Source: JAYWXI01 sp036016955 (GTDB lineage: Bacteria; Bacteroidota; Bacteroidia; Flavobacteriales; Weeksellaceae). From it: 64,000 bases of DNA. Each line of letters begins with the position of its first letter. Within the stretch, counting starts at the first letter, position 1. The notes under the pieces are model-generated. The model was not told the DNA's origin and made no database searches. It saw nothing but the letters and a program-made list of their open reading frames with translations. Both the position numbers and the translations under genes were made by a program. Location: the NCBI RefSeq assembly GCF_036016955.1, contig NZ_JAYWXI010000005.1, forward strand, positions 94,650 to 158,649, given 5' to 3'. Below, piece after piece: positions 13,649 through 21,742 of this stretch.

Positions 13649-15100
13649 TTAAGGACATAGTGTATAAGTATAAGTTGGACCTTGTGGGTCATGTCTTTCA
13701 TTAACATTGATATTTCTAAATCTACCATTGCTATCCGCCTTACTCAAAGATACTCCCGCATTATATTTGGTTAGAATATGAGCTAATGCTCCTGACTCAG
13801 AGAAATCAAACCTTATGTTATTCCATTCATTAGATAATGCTTCTGGAAAATTTGGGTTGTGCCCAGGTATTTGGGAAGGCGGATAATCTTGTAGAAACTT
13901 TCTTATAGCTTCGGTATCCGTTACTATTAGTGCGTACATACTGCCGTCCGAAGTTATTACATAGCGGGTGCTAAAACTCCCATGTTCCAGATGATGTTGC
14001 ATCATACTATAAACATCTCCTACAGATGGTGGGTTACCATTAGGGTGGTTATGCATGTCTGCCACGGGGTAAGCGTAAGGGCTGATTACCGTACCGCTGT
14101 TCTGTTGGTAATTCTGTACTTCTGTAGCGTTTAATGCTCCATTAGGAGAATCTTTACCAAAGGCTACCCCGTTTTCTTTACCGTTATTATTAAATGCTGC
14201 CATTATCCCGTTCTTAGCAGAGGTAAATTTAGTGTTTTTTGCTATTTCGTTGGCATTATTAACACCAGTTTTGGCTTTTTCGCAAGGGTCTGTGGGCGGA
14301 TTTTGTGGTGGAGGCGGTTGGCTATTGTCGCTGCCACCGCCACCACCTCCGCTATTATTATCAGACATACACATTGCGTACTTAGTACATCCACCACCAG
14401 CACTTCCACCCGCATTGCCCTCATCGCTACCTAAAAACCAACCGCCACCACCGCCGCCGCCACCTGTATCAGGAAAGGGAGGGGCTATAATGACTTCATC
14501 TATTATGCATTCACCCATCTGATTTTGCTTTCTACTGCAAACCGTCAGGGGTAACAGCTCAAAGAGATTAGTCTGGTTGACCTTAGAGGCGTATCTATTC
14601 CTGTATTTTCCCTCGAAGAGATGCGCATTGGTTTTATAAATTTCCGTATCGGGTTTTAGACTGTAGAAATGAACCTGGGTCTCCTCTTCCGAGAGCACTC
14701 CGGCGACCAACTCTGCGACCTTACCGCCTTTTATTCTGGGGAAAACGACCCACCTATCCCCATTTTTCTCAACAATGGTCTGAGAGCGGATATTAAAATC
14801 GATGTAAGCTTCGGCTTCTACCGCTGTCGGAGCTACTTCATTCTTTTTGGAAAGGGTCTTAAGACGCTCCAGTGCACGCCTCCCGGATAGGTTTTTGTGA
14901 TGCAAACTATCGTACCGTAATGCCAACCGTGCAAATCCACTGGGATAGTCGATCATTTCATTATCGGTTGTCTTCGTAAAGACACTGAATTTCTTTGCCA
15001 AATCCTCTTGCCGTTTGGCATTGGTTATCATGTCGTCTGCCCTACAGCCTGCTAATAACAGCAGACCGGACAGACCCAAAAGGGTTAATTTTTGTTTCAT
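13649..15100 (-). CDS. lipoprotein with glycine/proline linker and C-terminal JAB/MPN-like metallopeptidase motif
   Basis: 483 aa, modular. A signal peptide with lipobox LLAGC (Cys19) is followed by an N-terminal domain to about residue 205 resembling stretches found in Bacteroidota surface proteins (DYPSGFARLALRYDSLHHKN, YIDFNIRSQTIVEKNGDRWVVFP). A flexible linker (about 212-270) carries two runs of eight and six glycines and a PPPPQNPP stretch. The C-terminal domain (271-483) begins DPCEKAK and contains E309 (GKENGVAFGK), then H350-N-H352-P, S359 and D362 (MHNHPNGNPPSVGD), the E..HxH..S..D pattern of JAB/JAMM metallopeptidases, with one residue fewer than usual between the second His and Ser. 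Such C-terminal JAB domains occur in polymorphic toxins and in ubiquitin-like-cleaving enzymes. The neighbouring lipoprotein array fits an effector-immunity arrangement; activity is not proven. Confidence 0.7.
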   Translation of the reverse strand: MKQKLTLLGLSGLLLLAGCRADDMITNAKRQEDLAKKFSVFTKTTDNEMIDYPSGFARLALRYDSLHHKNLSGRRALERLKTLSKKNEVAPTAVEAEAYIDFNIRSQTIVEKNGDRWVVFPRIKGGKVAELVAGVLSEEETQVHFYSLKPDTEIYKTNAHLFEGKYRNRYASKVNQTNLFELLPLTVCSRKQNQMGECIIDEVIIAPPFPDTGGGGGGGGWFLGSDEGNAGGSAGGGCTKYAMCMSDNNSGGGGGGSDNSQPPPPQNPPTDPCEKAKTGVNNANEIAKNTKFTSAKNGIMAAFNNNGKENGVAFGKDSPNGALNATEVQNYQQNSGTVISPYAYPVADMHNHPNGNPPSVGDVYSMMQHHLEHGSFSTRYVITSDGSMYALIVTDTEAIRKFLQDYPPSQIPGHNPNFPEALSNEWNNIRFDFSESGALAHILTKYNAGVSLSKADSNGRFRNINVNERHDPQGPTYTYTLCP

Positions 15101-15202
15101 GTTTTATCTTTTTTGTTATTGTTTTTTATTGGTTAGTCCCCTTCGGAACGGACTTTTATCCCGTAGTTTACGACCTGTTGCCCCCTTATCAACCCCTTTT
15201 TT

Positions 15203-15219
15203 ACCCCTTCCGAAGGGGT
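15203..15219. repeat. palindromic GC-rich hairpin in a gene-free spacer
   Basis: ACCCCTTCCGAAGGGGT, with related CCCTTCGGAA and CCCTTCCAAAGGGG pieces at about 15159-15168 and 15227-15240, lies between the 164-aa protein gene and the JAB lipoprotein gene. No T-run follows in the minus-strand direction, so it does not look like an ordinary terminator; it resembles a dispersed intergenic repeat. Confidence 0.4.
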
Positions 15220-15317
15220 TGCTTAGCCCTTCCAAAGGGGGGGCGGGGTTTTAAATAACGCCTCCTGTCCCCCTAAAATAGAACCTCCTTACCCGTAAGC
15301 AAGGGGAATCAGAAGGG

Positions 15318-15812
15318 TTAGTTAGTCGGTTCGGAGGGCTTGGCAACGGGGGCTTTTGCCCTTCCGCCGGGGTATTGTTGCTTAAGGTCGGTGTAGATGG
15401 TGCCTGCTCCGGGGTCGTTATTGGTAGCGGCCACCTTTATCGCACGGTAAAACATCAGGGCCGTTCCGTCCAAATCGTAGCCCAATAGAAGGTTAGTATC
15501 CTTCATCAGTTGCAGCTGTTGATCTAAGAGGTTGATGAGTTCGTTGAGTTGTTTGTGGGCGGCGTAGTCTTGGTCGAACTCCGTTTTGTCCACATAAGCA
15601 GGGACTTTGGTCGGGTTGGCGTCCATTTGGAGTTTCACACGGTCGATCCAGATCTCCTTTTCGTACTTTACCCGCCCGAAACCTTGCCTTTCCGTAGGCG
15701 TAAGGCTCTTTACTTTACCTTCCAAAACACCGGCAATGGTGCGGATAGCGTCTTTCACTTTTTTGATTTCTTCTGTACTGAAGTTTACAGAAATGGTGTT
15801 CTCTTGTGCCAT
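15318..15812 (-). CDS. hypothetical protein, helical, 164 aa
   Basis: No signal peptide or membrane segment; the sequence is rich in charged, probably alpha-helical stretches (STEEIKKVKDAIRTIAGVLEGKVKS, QLNELINLLDQQLQLMKDTN) and ends in an Ala/Pro/Lys-rich tail (GGRAKAPVAKPSEPTN). The features 'LGYDLDGTALMFYRAIKVAA' and 'YTDLKQQYPGG' look like a conserved end motif seen in uncharacterised Bacteroidota proteins of this size, but I cannot assign a function. It is separated from the JAB lipoprotein gene by 217 bp, so shared transcription is uncertain. Confidence 0.75.
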   Translation of the reverse strand: MAQENTISVNFSTEEIKKVKDAIRTIAGVLEGKVKSLTPTERQGFGRVKYEKEIWIDRVKLQMDANPTKVPAYVDKTEFDQDYAAHKQLNELINLLDQQLQLMKDTNLLLGYDLDGTALMFYRAIKVAATNNDPGAGTIYTDLKQQYPGGRAKAPVAKPSEPTN

Positions 15813-16111
15813 TTTTACTTGTTTTTATTAGGTTGATACTACTTTTACTAAAAATCACATACTATTTTAGCCTCTAATGAGATAAATAGGTAATGATTTT
15901 TAACTTTCGATGATAAATCTATAAATTGCATTTCGATTATGCAAATTTTTGTTTTTTAGTTAAATACTCTGTATTTGGGAAAACGACGATGAGGATTCCC
16001 CGCCCGTCGGAATCCCTGGAAAACCGTTTGGCTGACGAAAATGCAACGGTTTTTTTTGTGCCGGTTATTTTATTGTTAATTTTGGGGTCTGTTACAGATT
16101 GATTTGAAGAA
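15813..16111. other. 299-bp divergent spacer containing a structured RNA candidate
   Basis: No gene is visible between the two divergent coding regions. The right half holds a fold and terminator reported separately; the left 140 bp is AT-rich and should contain the promoter for the minus-strand gene, but no confident -7/-33 pair was identified there. Confidence 0.6.
15984..16057 (+). ncRNA. candidate small RNA or attenuated leader with pseudoknot potential and terminator
   Basis: CGACG (15984-15988) can pair with CGTCG (16005-16009), and GGATTC (15993-15998) with GAATCC (16010-16015); the order A-B-A'-B' allows an H-type pseudoknot, or a simple GGATTCC/GGAATCC hairpin. An intrinsic terminator follows: AACCGTT (16022-16028) and AACGGTT (16045-16051) with eight T residues. 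A weak promoter-like TGTATTTG lies at 15969-15977. The terminator is only in the plus direction and ends 55 bp before the next ATG, so this is either a free small RNA or a leader with premature termination. Confidence 0.4.
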
Positions 16112-16591
16112 ATGAAGAAAAGTATTGTTGGTTTGTTGATCATGTTGTTTTGGGGGAGTTTTTTCTCGGCGCAGGCGGTGGCTGTGCATCCTCTGGTTCA
16201 TGCGGGGTATGTTTACCAAAACCAGAGCTTCGGTGAGCTGGGGGGAAGGGTGCTTTTCCTTCGGAAGGATCAGGTGCTTTGGCGGGCGGGTGCGGCGGCA
16301 TTGATGGGCTCGGTTAACGGCAAAGGGGCGGTACTTCCGAAGATTCAGGGGGAGGTTTTGTTTAACTTTGGTGCGCCGAGGGATGTTTCTTACCCGTATT
16401 ATTTTTTGGTGGGGGTGGAGGCCACGTCGAAATATGCATCGCCTAAAGCCGGGCTAAACGTGCTTGGGCTTTTGGATTTTTCCGTGGGGTATGCGCTTCC
16501 TTTTGGTGCGGCCCGGCTAAACGAAAAGCGGCTGGAAGGGCTTAATTTTGGGGTAACGCTCAATGTGCCTTTGGTGGTTTTCAAAAAATGA
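16112..16591 (+). CDS. hypothetical exported protein, possible small outer-membrane barrel
   Basis: 159 aa with a cleavable signal peptide (MKKSIVGLLIMLFWGSFFSAQA). The mature part is built of alternating beta-like segments rich in Gly and aromatic residues (HPLVHAGYVYQNQSFGELGGRVLF, YYFLVGVEATSKYASPKAGLNVLG, FSVGYALPFG) and ends in hydrophobic residues (LNVPLVVFKK). This pattern suits a small beta-barrel or a beta-rich periplasmic protein. I recognise no family. It follows the candidate attenuator or small RNA at 15984-16057. Confidence 0.65.
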   Translation: MKKSIVGLLIMLFWGSFFSAQAVAVHPLVHAGYVYQNQSFGELGGRVLFLRKDQVLWRAGAAALMGSVNGKGAVLPKIQGEVLFNFGAPRDVSYPYYFLVGVEATSKYASPKAGLNVLGLLDFSVGYALPFGAARLNEKRLEGLNFGVTLNVPLVVFKK

Positions 16592-16769
16592 GTTTGGCGG
16601 GGAAAACTATTTTTCTGTTAACATAAGTTAAATTTTGACGATTTTTTTTAATTTTACCGCCGGAAAATCTAAAAAACGAATTGACTATCGAAGCATAACT
16701 TTACTATTTATTGAGGCTTAATTTCTTGCATGGGGCGTCTTGTGGGGATTTGCCGTAAACGATAAGGTT

Positions 16770-17360
16770 ATGAAAACATGGTCCGATAGTTTGCTTGTTT
16801 CTTGTTATCAGAATGGTAACGAGGGGGCTTTGGCGGAGTTGATCGACCGCTATCAGAAAGAACTTTACGCTTTTATTTACTACAAGTTGTTGGATGAGGA
16901 TTTGTCCAATGATATTTTTCAGGATACTTTTATGAAGATCATTGTAACGTTGAAGGAAAAGCGTTACAACGAAGAAGGGAAGTTTTTGCTTTGGGCCAAG
17001 CGTATTGCCCATAATTTGATCATTGATTATTACCGTGCCCGTTCAAAGAATCCGAAATTATCGGAAACGACATTCGAGAACGAGGATTATTCCATTTTTG
17101 ATTTGCTTCGCGAGCCTTCGGAGAGTGTTGAGGATCGTATGGTAACGGCTCAGATTTATTCGGATCTTAATCGGATGATGAAACACCTTCCCGAAAATCA
17201 ACAGGAAGTTTTGCGGTTGCGTTTTTTTGACGGTTTGAGTTTTAAGGAAATTGCCGAGCAGACCGATAGTAGTATTAATACGACTTTGGGACGGGTTCGT
17301 TACGCCTTGATCAACCTGAGGAAAATGGCGGAAGAGCACCGAATTATTCTGACTAAATAA
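16770..17360 (+). CDS. ECF-type RNA polymerase sigma factor
   Basis: 196 aa from the ATG at 16770 (MKTWSDSLLV). Region 2 (about 15-85: GNEGALAELIDRYQKELYAFIYYKLLDEDLSNDIFQDTFMKIIVTL, then AKRIAHNLIIDYYRARSK) and region 4 (about 130-185: LPENQQEVLRLRFFDGLSFKEIAEQTDSSINTTLGRVRYALINLRK) are typical of sigma-70 family ECF factors. No anti-sigma gene follows; a 44-codon reading frame lies 48 bp downstream instead, an arrangement in which the small protein could be a partner. The upstream GTG/ATG starts that lengthen the frame lack support. Confidence 0.9.
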   Translation: MKTWSDSLLVSCYQNGNEGALAELIDRYQKELYAFIYYKLLDEDLSNDIFQDTFMKIIVTLKEKRYNEEGKFLLWAKRIAHNLIIDYYRARSKNPKLSETTFENEDYSIFDLLREPSESVEDRMVTAQIYSDLNRMMKHLPENQQEVLRLRFFDGLSFKEIAEQTDSSINTTLGRVRYALINLRKMAEEHRIILTK

Positions 17361-17408
17361 TATTTGTCGATTTTATCCGTTTCTAAGGGTGTGAAAATAA
17401 TTTTGCCT

Positions 17409-17543
17409 ATGAAAAAAAATGACACTTTGAAGCGGAAAACCTTGAAGCCTCACCCTAAAACAATTGATTTTTTACTTCGCTTTTCCAAAGCGGTTACGGT
17501 TTTGGACGGGCGGTTTGGGCAGGCCTTGGTTTCAAAAAATTAA
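17409..17543 (+). CDS. small basic protein downstream of the ECF sigma gene
   Basis: A 44-codon frame (MKKNDTLKRKTLKPHPKTI..) starting 48 bp after the sigma-factor stop and ending 19 bp before the HAD gene. The N-terminal half is strongly basic, and the middle (KTIDFLLRFSKAVTVLDG) is amphipathic. The codon use, placement and composition are like those of a real gene; I have the impression that short proteins with KPxPKTIDFLLxFSKS motifs recur after this sigma factor in Flavobacteriia, but could not check it. Possible regulator of the sigma factor, by position only. Confidence 0.55.
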   Translation: MKKNDTLKRKTLKPHPKTIDFLLRFSKAVTVLDGRFGQALVSKN

Positions 17544-17562
17544 AACTTACCTTTGTGCCGTT

Positions 17563-18270
17563 ATGATACGGCATCTTTTTTTTGATTTGGATAATACGCT
17601 TTGGGACCACCGCAAAAACGCTTACTTGACTTTAAAAGAACTTTTTCGGCGGGAAGCATTGGCGATGCGTTACGCTTTGGATTTCGAGGCTTTTCATCGG
17701 GTGTATTTTACCGTTAACGAAAGGCTTTGGGCTCAGATAAGGGATGGCGAGATCGATAAGGCTTATTTAAGGGCGCATCGTTTTTACGATACGTTTTTAG
17801 CTTTCGGGATTGACGATAGGGCGTTGGCGGATCGTTTCGAATCCGAATTTTTAGACGAAATTCTTTACTATAACGAGCTGGTGGACGGAGCGTTAGCTCT
17901 TTTGGATGATCTTTCTTCCCGGGGGTATCGTTTGCATATTTTGTCCAATGGTTTTCAGGAGGTAACGCATCGTAAATGTGAACTTTCGGGGATTAAGCGC
18001 TATTTTGATACCATTACCAGTGCGGATGAAATTCAGGTGCGCAAGCCTCAGGAGGCTATTTTTGCTTACGCTTTGGCTAAAGCGGGGGCGCAGAAGGGCG
18101 AAAGTCTGATGATAGGGGATGACTGGGTGGCGGATGTGCAAGGGAGCTTTGCCTTCGGGATGAAGGCTGTTTTTTTTGACGTGTTTCGGGAGGGGAATCA
18201 GGCTCCCGGAGTTAAGGTGGTGCGTCACTTATCCGAAATTCCGGCATTGCTTTGTGATTTCTACCGTTAG
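17563..18270 (+). CDS. HAD-family hydrolase, YjjG-type nucleotidase
   Basis: 235 aa from the ATG at 17563 (MIRHLFFDLDNTLWDH). HAD motifs: I, D8-x-D10-N-T; II, Ser in LHILSNGF (about 140); III, Lys in VRKPQEAIF (about 174); IV, GDDWVADVQG (about 196). A large helical cap (about 20-90) and the overall sequence match the YjjG group, which hydrolyses non-canonical pyrimidine nucleoside monophosphates. The stop codon overlaps the convergent AddA-type helicase gene by four bases. The longer upstream frame is non-coding. Confidence 0.85.
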   Translation: MIRHLFFDLDNTLWDHRKNAYLTLKELFRREALAMRYALDFEAFHRVYFTVNERLWAQIRDGEIDKAYLRAHRFYDTFLAFGIDDRALADRFESEFLDEILYYNELVDGALALLDDLSSRGYRLHILSNGFQEVTHRKCELSGIKRYFDTITSADEIQVRKPQEAIFAYALAKAGAQKGESLMIGDDWVADVQGSFAFGMKAVFFDVFREGNQAPGVKVVRHLSEIPALLCDFYR

Positions 18271-21200
18271 AGGTAGATGATGCGGGTTTGGCAAACGGTT
18301 CGTCCGGTTTTTTCGATGACGGCTTTGTAGCGCTCGATTTGTTTTTCGTGTTTTTGTTGTTCGGCACCGGTCTTGAAGTCCAGAAGGATAAGGCCTTCGG
18401 GGGTTTCAATCAGTCGGTCGGGGCGGTAGATTTCGGTTTGGCCGTTTTCGGTAACCATAATTTCTTTTTCGTTGATTATTTTTAAACCGGGGGCAAATAA
18501 CGGAGCCCATTCTTTATCGTTCATTACGTTTGTTAGACGGGATTGGATTTGGGCGAGGTCTTCGGATGAAATCAGGCCTTCCATCAGGTACTGATTGAGG
18601 ACTTTCGGAAGATCTTCGGTGGTGCGGATCTTTTCCAAAACGCTGTGGGCGAGGATGCCGATGCGGACGGCTTCTTTTTTGTTTTGGTAGTTTTTGGAAG
18701 GGGTAGCGATAAGGATTTGGCTTTTTTTTCGGTTCGGAAAGGCAATGGAGGGGATTTCCAAGGTCTCTTGCCGCGAAGTTTTTTCGGTGTGGTGTTTGGC
18801 GAAGCTTTCGGCGGGATAGAGGTCGAATTCGTCCAAATCTTCAGGGTTTAGGGATTCGATATAATCGTAGATTTCCAGTTTGCTTCCGGCTTTGGGCGGT
18901 CGTTCCAAATAGAGGAAAAGTTGCTCTACGGCGCGTGTGGTGGCTACGTATTGGAGGCAGAGCCGGTCGATTTTGTTTTTGTAGGCGTTTTCTTCGTTAA
19001 AGCTTAGGATTTCTTCGTCGTATCTTTCCAATTCTTTTTTGAATCCTTCGATGTTGACGGATTTAAGTTGGTTTAAGCCTTCGACTTCCAGCCATTCGTT
19101 GAATTCGCCATCTTTATGGCTGTGGCGGAAGGGAAGGAAAACCACGGGGAACTCTAATCCTTTAGCCGCGTGGATGGTCATCAGGTTGATGGCATCTACG
19201 TTTTCGCTGGCTTGTATGGCGAGCGAGTGGGCTTCTTCATCCCAATATTTGATGAAATCCTTTACGGTTACGCCGGTGTTTTGGGTAAGGCCGTAGAGGT
19301 TCTCCAAAAAGTTAAGCAGGAAATCGGTTTCTTTGCCTTCTACCGAAAATGCCATCACGCAGTTTTCGATATGATTGTAGAGGTTTAGCCGTTCGCCTTT
19401 GGGGTGACGGAGGTTTAGGTTGTAGCGTCGTTCGATTTCTTTCAGGCGTTGGTGGTCGGAAGGGAGCTGCAGCAGAGAGAGGATTTCTTCCGAAAAATCA
19501 CCGACGCTAATGCGTCCGGTTTCTTTAAGATAGTAAAGCATTTTGATCAGATACTGCTTGTTTTCCGGATTTTGCTCCCATCGGAGGTATTCGATTACGG
19601 CTCGAAGGGTAGGGCTTAGGTCGAGGGAGAGCCCTTTTTCCGAGATGGTTTTAAGGTAGGTTTCTTTTCCTTTGTAAAAAACTTTTTGGCTGCTCAGCAG
19701 ACGGGAAAGTTTTTGTATTTCGGCTCCGGTACGGCAAAGCAGCGTAATGTCGGAGAAAGAAAATCCGTTATCAAGGCATTCTTGGAGGCTTCGGTGCATT
19801 TGTTCTGCAATGTTGGCGTAATAGTCTTCCGAGCGGCGGCAGTTTGGGGAGAGTTGCACTTTGACTCTGCCGGGGAATGTTTTTACGGCATTTTGTTTAG
19901 CGTGGTCGGAGAAGAGTTTCCGATGGGCTTCACTCAGCCCTTGTTGAGCGGTAAAGGCATAGAGTTCGTTGTTGAAGTCCACGATGTTTTTGGCGCTCCG
20001 CCAATTGTTTTCGAGGACTTCTACGGTTACCGGGACGGGGGAGGGTTCTTGCCCTTCCAGAATGTTGAGCATTAGTTCGCTATCGCCTCCACGAAAGCGG
20101 TAGATGCTCTGTTTGGGGTCGCCGACCAAAGTGAACGAATGATCGAGACTCGTGACGGTATGGTCTTTCAACGGGATGATGTTTTGCCATTGAAGAGTGG
20201 ATGTGTCCTGAAATTCGTCGAAGAAAAAATGGTGGTATTGGGTTCCGATTTTCTCGTAGATAAAATTGGAGGGTTCGGTCTTTAGGTTTTCGTGAATCAG
20301 GATGTTGAATTTGGAGAGCAGTACCAAATCATTTTCTTCCTCGATGGTGTTGAGCGTTTCCTGAATTTCCGTATTGATTTTTAGCGGGAGAAGTTCGTTG
20401 AGTATTTTGGTTTTTTTTTCACTTTGGATGTAGTGGTTTAGGATTTCTTCTCTCCATTGGAGGAGGTTTGGAAGGAGGTTGAGGATGTCTTGTTGTCGGT
20501 TTTTGGATTTGGAAGAGGCGCCTTTGTTTATTTTTGCCAAAGCGGTTTCTTCGTCGGCAGGGAGGGGCATTTTGGCATTACGGCTCGTGAGAAACTGAAG
20601 GACCGACGGAAACCATTTGCCCAAAGAGCCTCCGCTGGCGGAAGCAAAATCCTCGGCTTCCAAATGGTTGTTTTTAATCAACGCTGTGCCTTCCATGGCT
20701 AGCGTTTTCATTTGCTCTTTGTGTGCGGCGATTTCTTCTCTCAGTTGGTTTTTGGCATTTTCGTAGGCTTGCCAGTCGAAGCTTTCGTTGGCCTTGAGTT
20801 GGTGGTAATGGGTGTCGTTGATGAAGGTTTGGGCTTTTCGATAAAGCGTACTGTTTAGGCTTATCCGGGCTTCATTGTCGAGATTGTAATTGACAAAATC
20901 CATAAAGGCCTCCGAAAGATGAGGATCTTCGCCGATGTGATCCAGCATTTGATCCACGGCTTCAATCAAATAAGGCTTACTTTGGATTTCTAATCCGAAT
21001 TTGTGGGGGAGTCCCAGTTCGTAAGAAAAACTTCGGACGAGTCTGGTGTTGAACTTGTCGATGGTACCAATGTTTAAGGTGGAATAGTTGTGGAGAATAT
21101 AATCCAAGGTTTTTTGTGCCCTGCGGTTTAGGTCGCTCATGGTGACGTGTATTCCCATTTGGTGAAGGTTTTCCCGTATGGCTTTCAGGTCGTTGTTGGA

Positions 21201-21419
21201 AAAGTAATCTTCCTTTGTGAAAGCCTTTAGCCATTTCAGGATGCGCTCTTTCATTTCGTTGGCGGCCTTGTTGGTGAAGGTCAGGGCGAGGATGTGACGA
21301 ATGGCATCGTGGTGGTTTTCTTGTTTCAGGCAAAGGGCAAGAACCCTTTGTACTAAGGTGTAGGTTTTACCTGAACCGGCGGATGCATTGATGGCGATGT
21401 AGGATTTGGACTCGTTCAT
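18267..21419 (-). CDS. AddA/RecB-like UvrD-family helicase-nuclease
   Basis: 1050 aa. Superfamily 1 helicase: Walker A ASAGSGKT (13-20), motif II FFDEFQDTS (about 410), motif III-IV area LVGDPKQSIYRFRGGD, motif V TIHAAKGLEFPVVFLP, motif VI QYVATTRAVEQLFLYL. The C-terminal PD-(D/E)xK nuclease has GILAHSVLEKI, then YRPDRLIETPEGLILLDFKTG with D-x-K. This is the layout of AddA, which works with AddB to resect double-strand breaks. No addB-like gene is seen in this window. The true start is the ATG at 21419; a TTG nine bases upstream is less likely. Confidence 0.88.
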   Translation of the reverse strand: MNESKSYIAINASAGSGKTYTLVQRVLALCLKQENHHDAIRHILALTFTNKAANEMKERILKWLKAFTKEDYFSNNDLKAIRENLHQMGIHVTMSDLNRRAQKTLDYILHNYSTLNIGTIDKFNTRLVRSFSYELGLPHKFGLEIQSKPYLIEAVDQMLDHIGEDPHLSEAFMDFVNYNLDNEARISLNSTLYRKAQTFINDTHYHQLKANESFDWQAYENAKNQLREEIAAHKEQMKTLAMEGTALIKNNHLEAEDFASASGGSLGKWFPSVLQFLTSRNAKMPLPADEETALAKINKGASSKSKNRQQDILNLLPNLLQWREEILNHYIQSEKKTKILNELLPLKINTEIQETLNTIEEENDLVLLSKFNILIHENLKTEPSNFIYEKIGTQYHHFFFDEFQDTSTLQWQNIIPLKDHTVTSLDHSFTLVGDPKQSIYRFRGGDSELMLNILEGQEPSPVPVTVEVLENNWRSAKNIVDFNNELYAFTAQQGLSEAHRKLFSDHAKQNAVKTFPGRVKVQLSPNCRRSEDYYANIAEQMHRSLQECLDNGFSFSDITLLCRTGAEIQKLSRLLSSQKVFYKGKETYLKTISEKGLSLDLSPTLRAVIEYLRWEQNPENKQYLIKMLYYLKETGRISVGDFSEEILSLLQLPSDHQRLKEIERRYNLNLRHPKGERLNLYNHIENCVMAFSVEGKETDFLLNFLENLYGLTQNTGVTVKDFIKYWDEEAHSLAIQASENVDAINLMTIHAAKGLEFPVVFLPFRHSHKDGEFNEWLEVEGLNQLKSVNIEGFKKELERYDEEILSFNEENAYKNKIDRLCLQYVATTRAVEQLFLYLERPPKAGSKLEIYDYIESLNPEDLDEFDLYPAESFAKHHTEKTSRQETLEIPSIAFPNRKKSQILIATPSKNYQNKKEAVRIGILAHSVLEKIRTTEDLPKVLNQYLMEGLISSEDLAQIQSRLTNVMNDKEWAPLFAPGLKIINEKEIMVTENGQTEIYRPDRLIETPEGLILLDFKTGAEQQKHEKQIERYKAVIEKTGRTVCQTRIIYL

Positions 21420-21485
21420 ATGGTGCAAATTAATAAAAAATCAGAGGAAAAGAGTGTAAATTTTGTGTATTTAAAAAAAAAACTC

Positions 21486-21516
21486 TATTTTTGCAGTCCA
21501 AAATGAGATGTAAAAT
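21486..21516 (+). promoter_or_regulatory. promoter of rpsU
   Basis: A TATTTTTG -7 element (21486-21493) with a TTTG about 20 bp upstream (21460-21464), followed at 24 bp by the rpsU start, fits the Bacteroidota consensus. Confidence 0.55.
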
Positions 21517-21714
21517 ATGTTAATAATTCCAGTAAAAGACGGAGAGTCTATCGACAGAGCGTTAAAGAGATACAAGAGAAAATTCGACAAAACTGGCGTT
21601 GTACGTTCGCTAAGAGCAAGACAACAGTTTGTTAAACCTTCGGTTATCCTTAGACAACAGAGATTGAAAGCAGCTCATAAACAAAGAGAAGCTAGCAAGG
21701 AAGAACAGGCTTAA
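21517..21714 (+). CDS. rpsU: 30S ribosomal protein S21
   Basis: 65 aa basic protein with the S21 signature (IPVKDGESIDRALKRYKRKFDKTGVVRSLRARQQFVKPSVILRQQR). It joins the small subunit near the anti-Shine-Dalgarno region. It is transcribed alone from its own promoter and ends in a strong hairpin that also leads into the xerC gene. Confidence 0.95.
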   Translation: MLIIPVKDGESIDRALKRYKRKFDKTGVVRSLRARQQFVKPSVILRQQRLKAAHKQREASKEEQA

Positions 21715-21742
21715 TCCTGTCTTTGACAGAAAAGAAAACTTT

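Noticed and set aside
14232..14522. Proline-rich plus-strand frame opposite the JAB lipoprotein linker
   Set aside because: It is the complement of the Gly/Pro linker, a well-known source of false Pro-rich frames.
10621..15318. Insertion sequence or transposon carrying the lipoprotein locus
   Set aside because: No transposase, terminal inverted repeats or target duplications were seen; AT-richness alone is not enough.
15970..16057. Fluoride, preQ1 or guanidine-II riboswitch
   Set aside because: I compared the conserved blocks I remember. GATGAGG and CCCGCC resemble parts of a fluoride aptamer, but the helix order and later blocks do not match.
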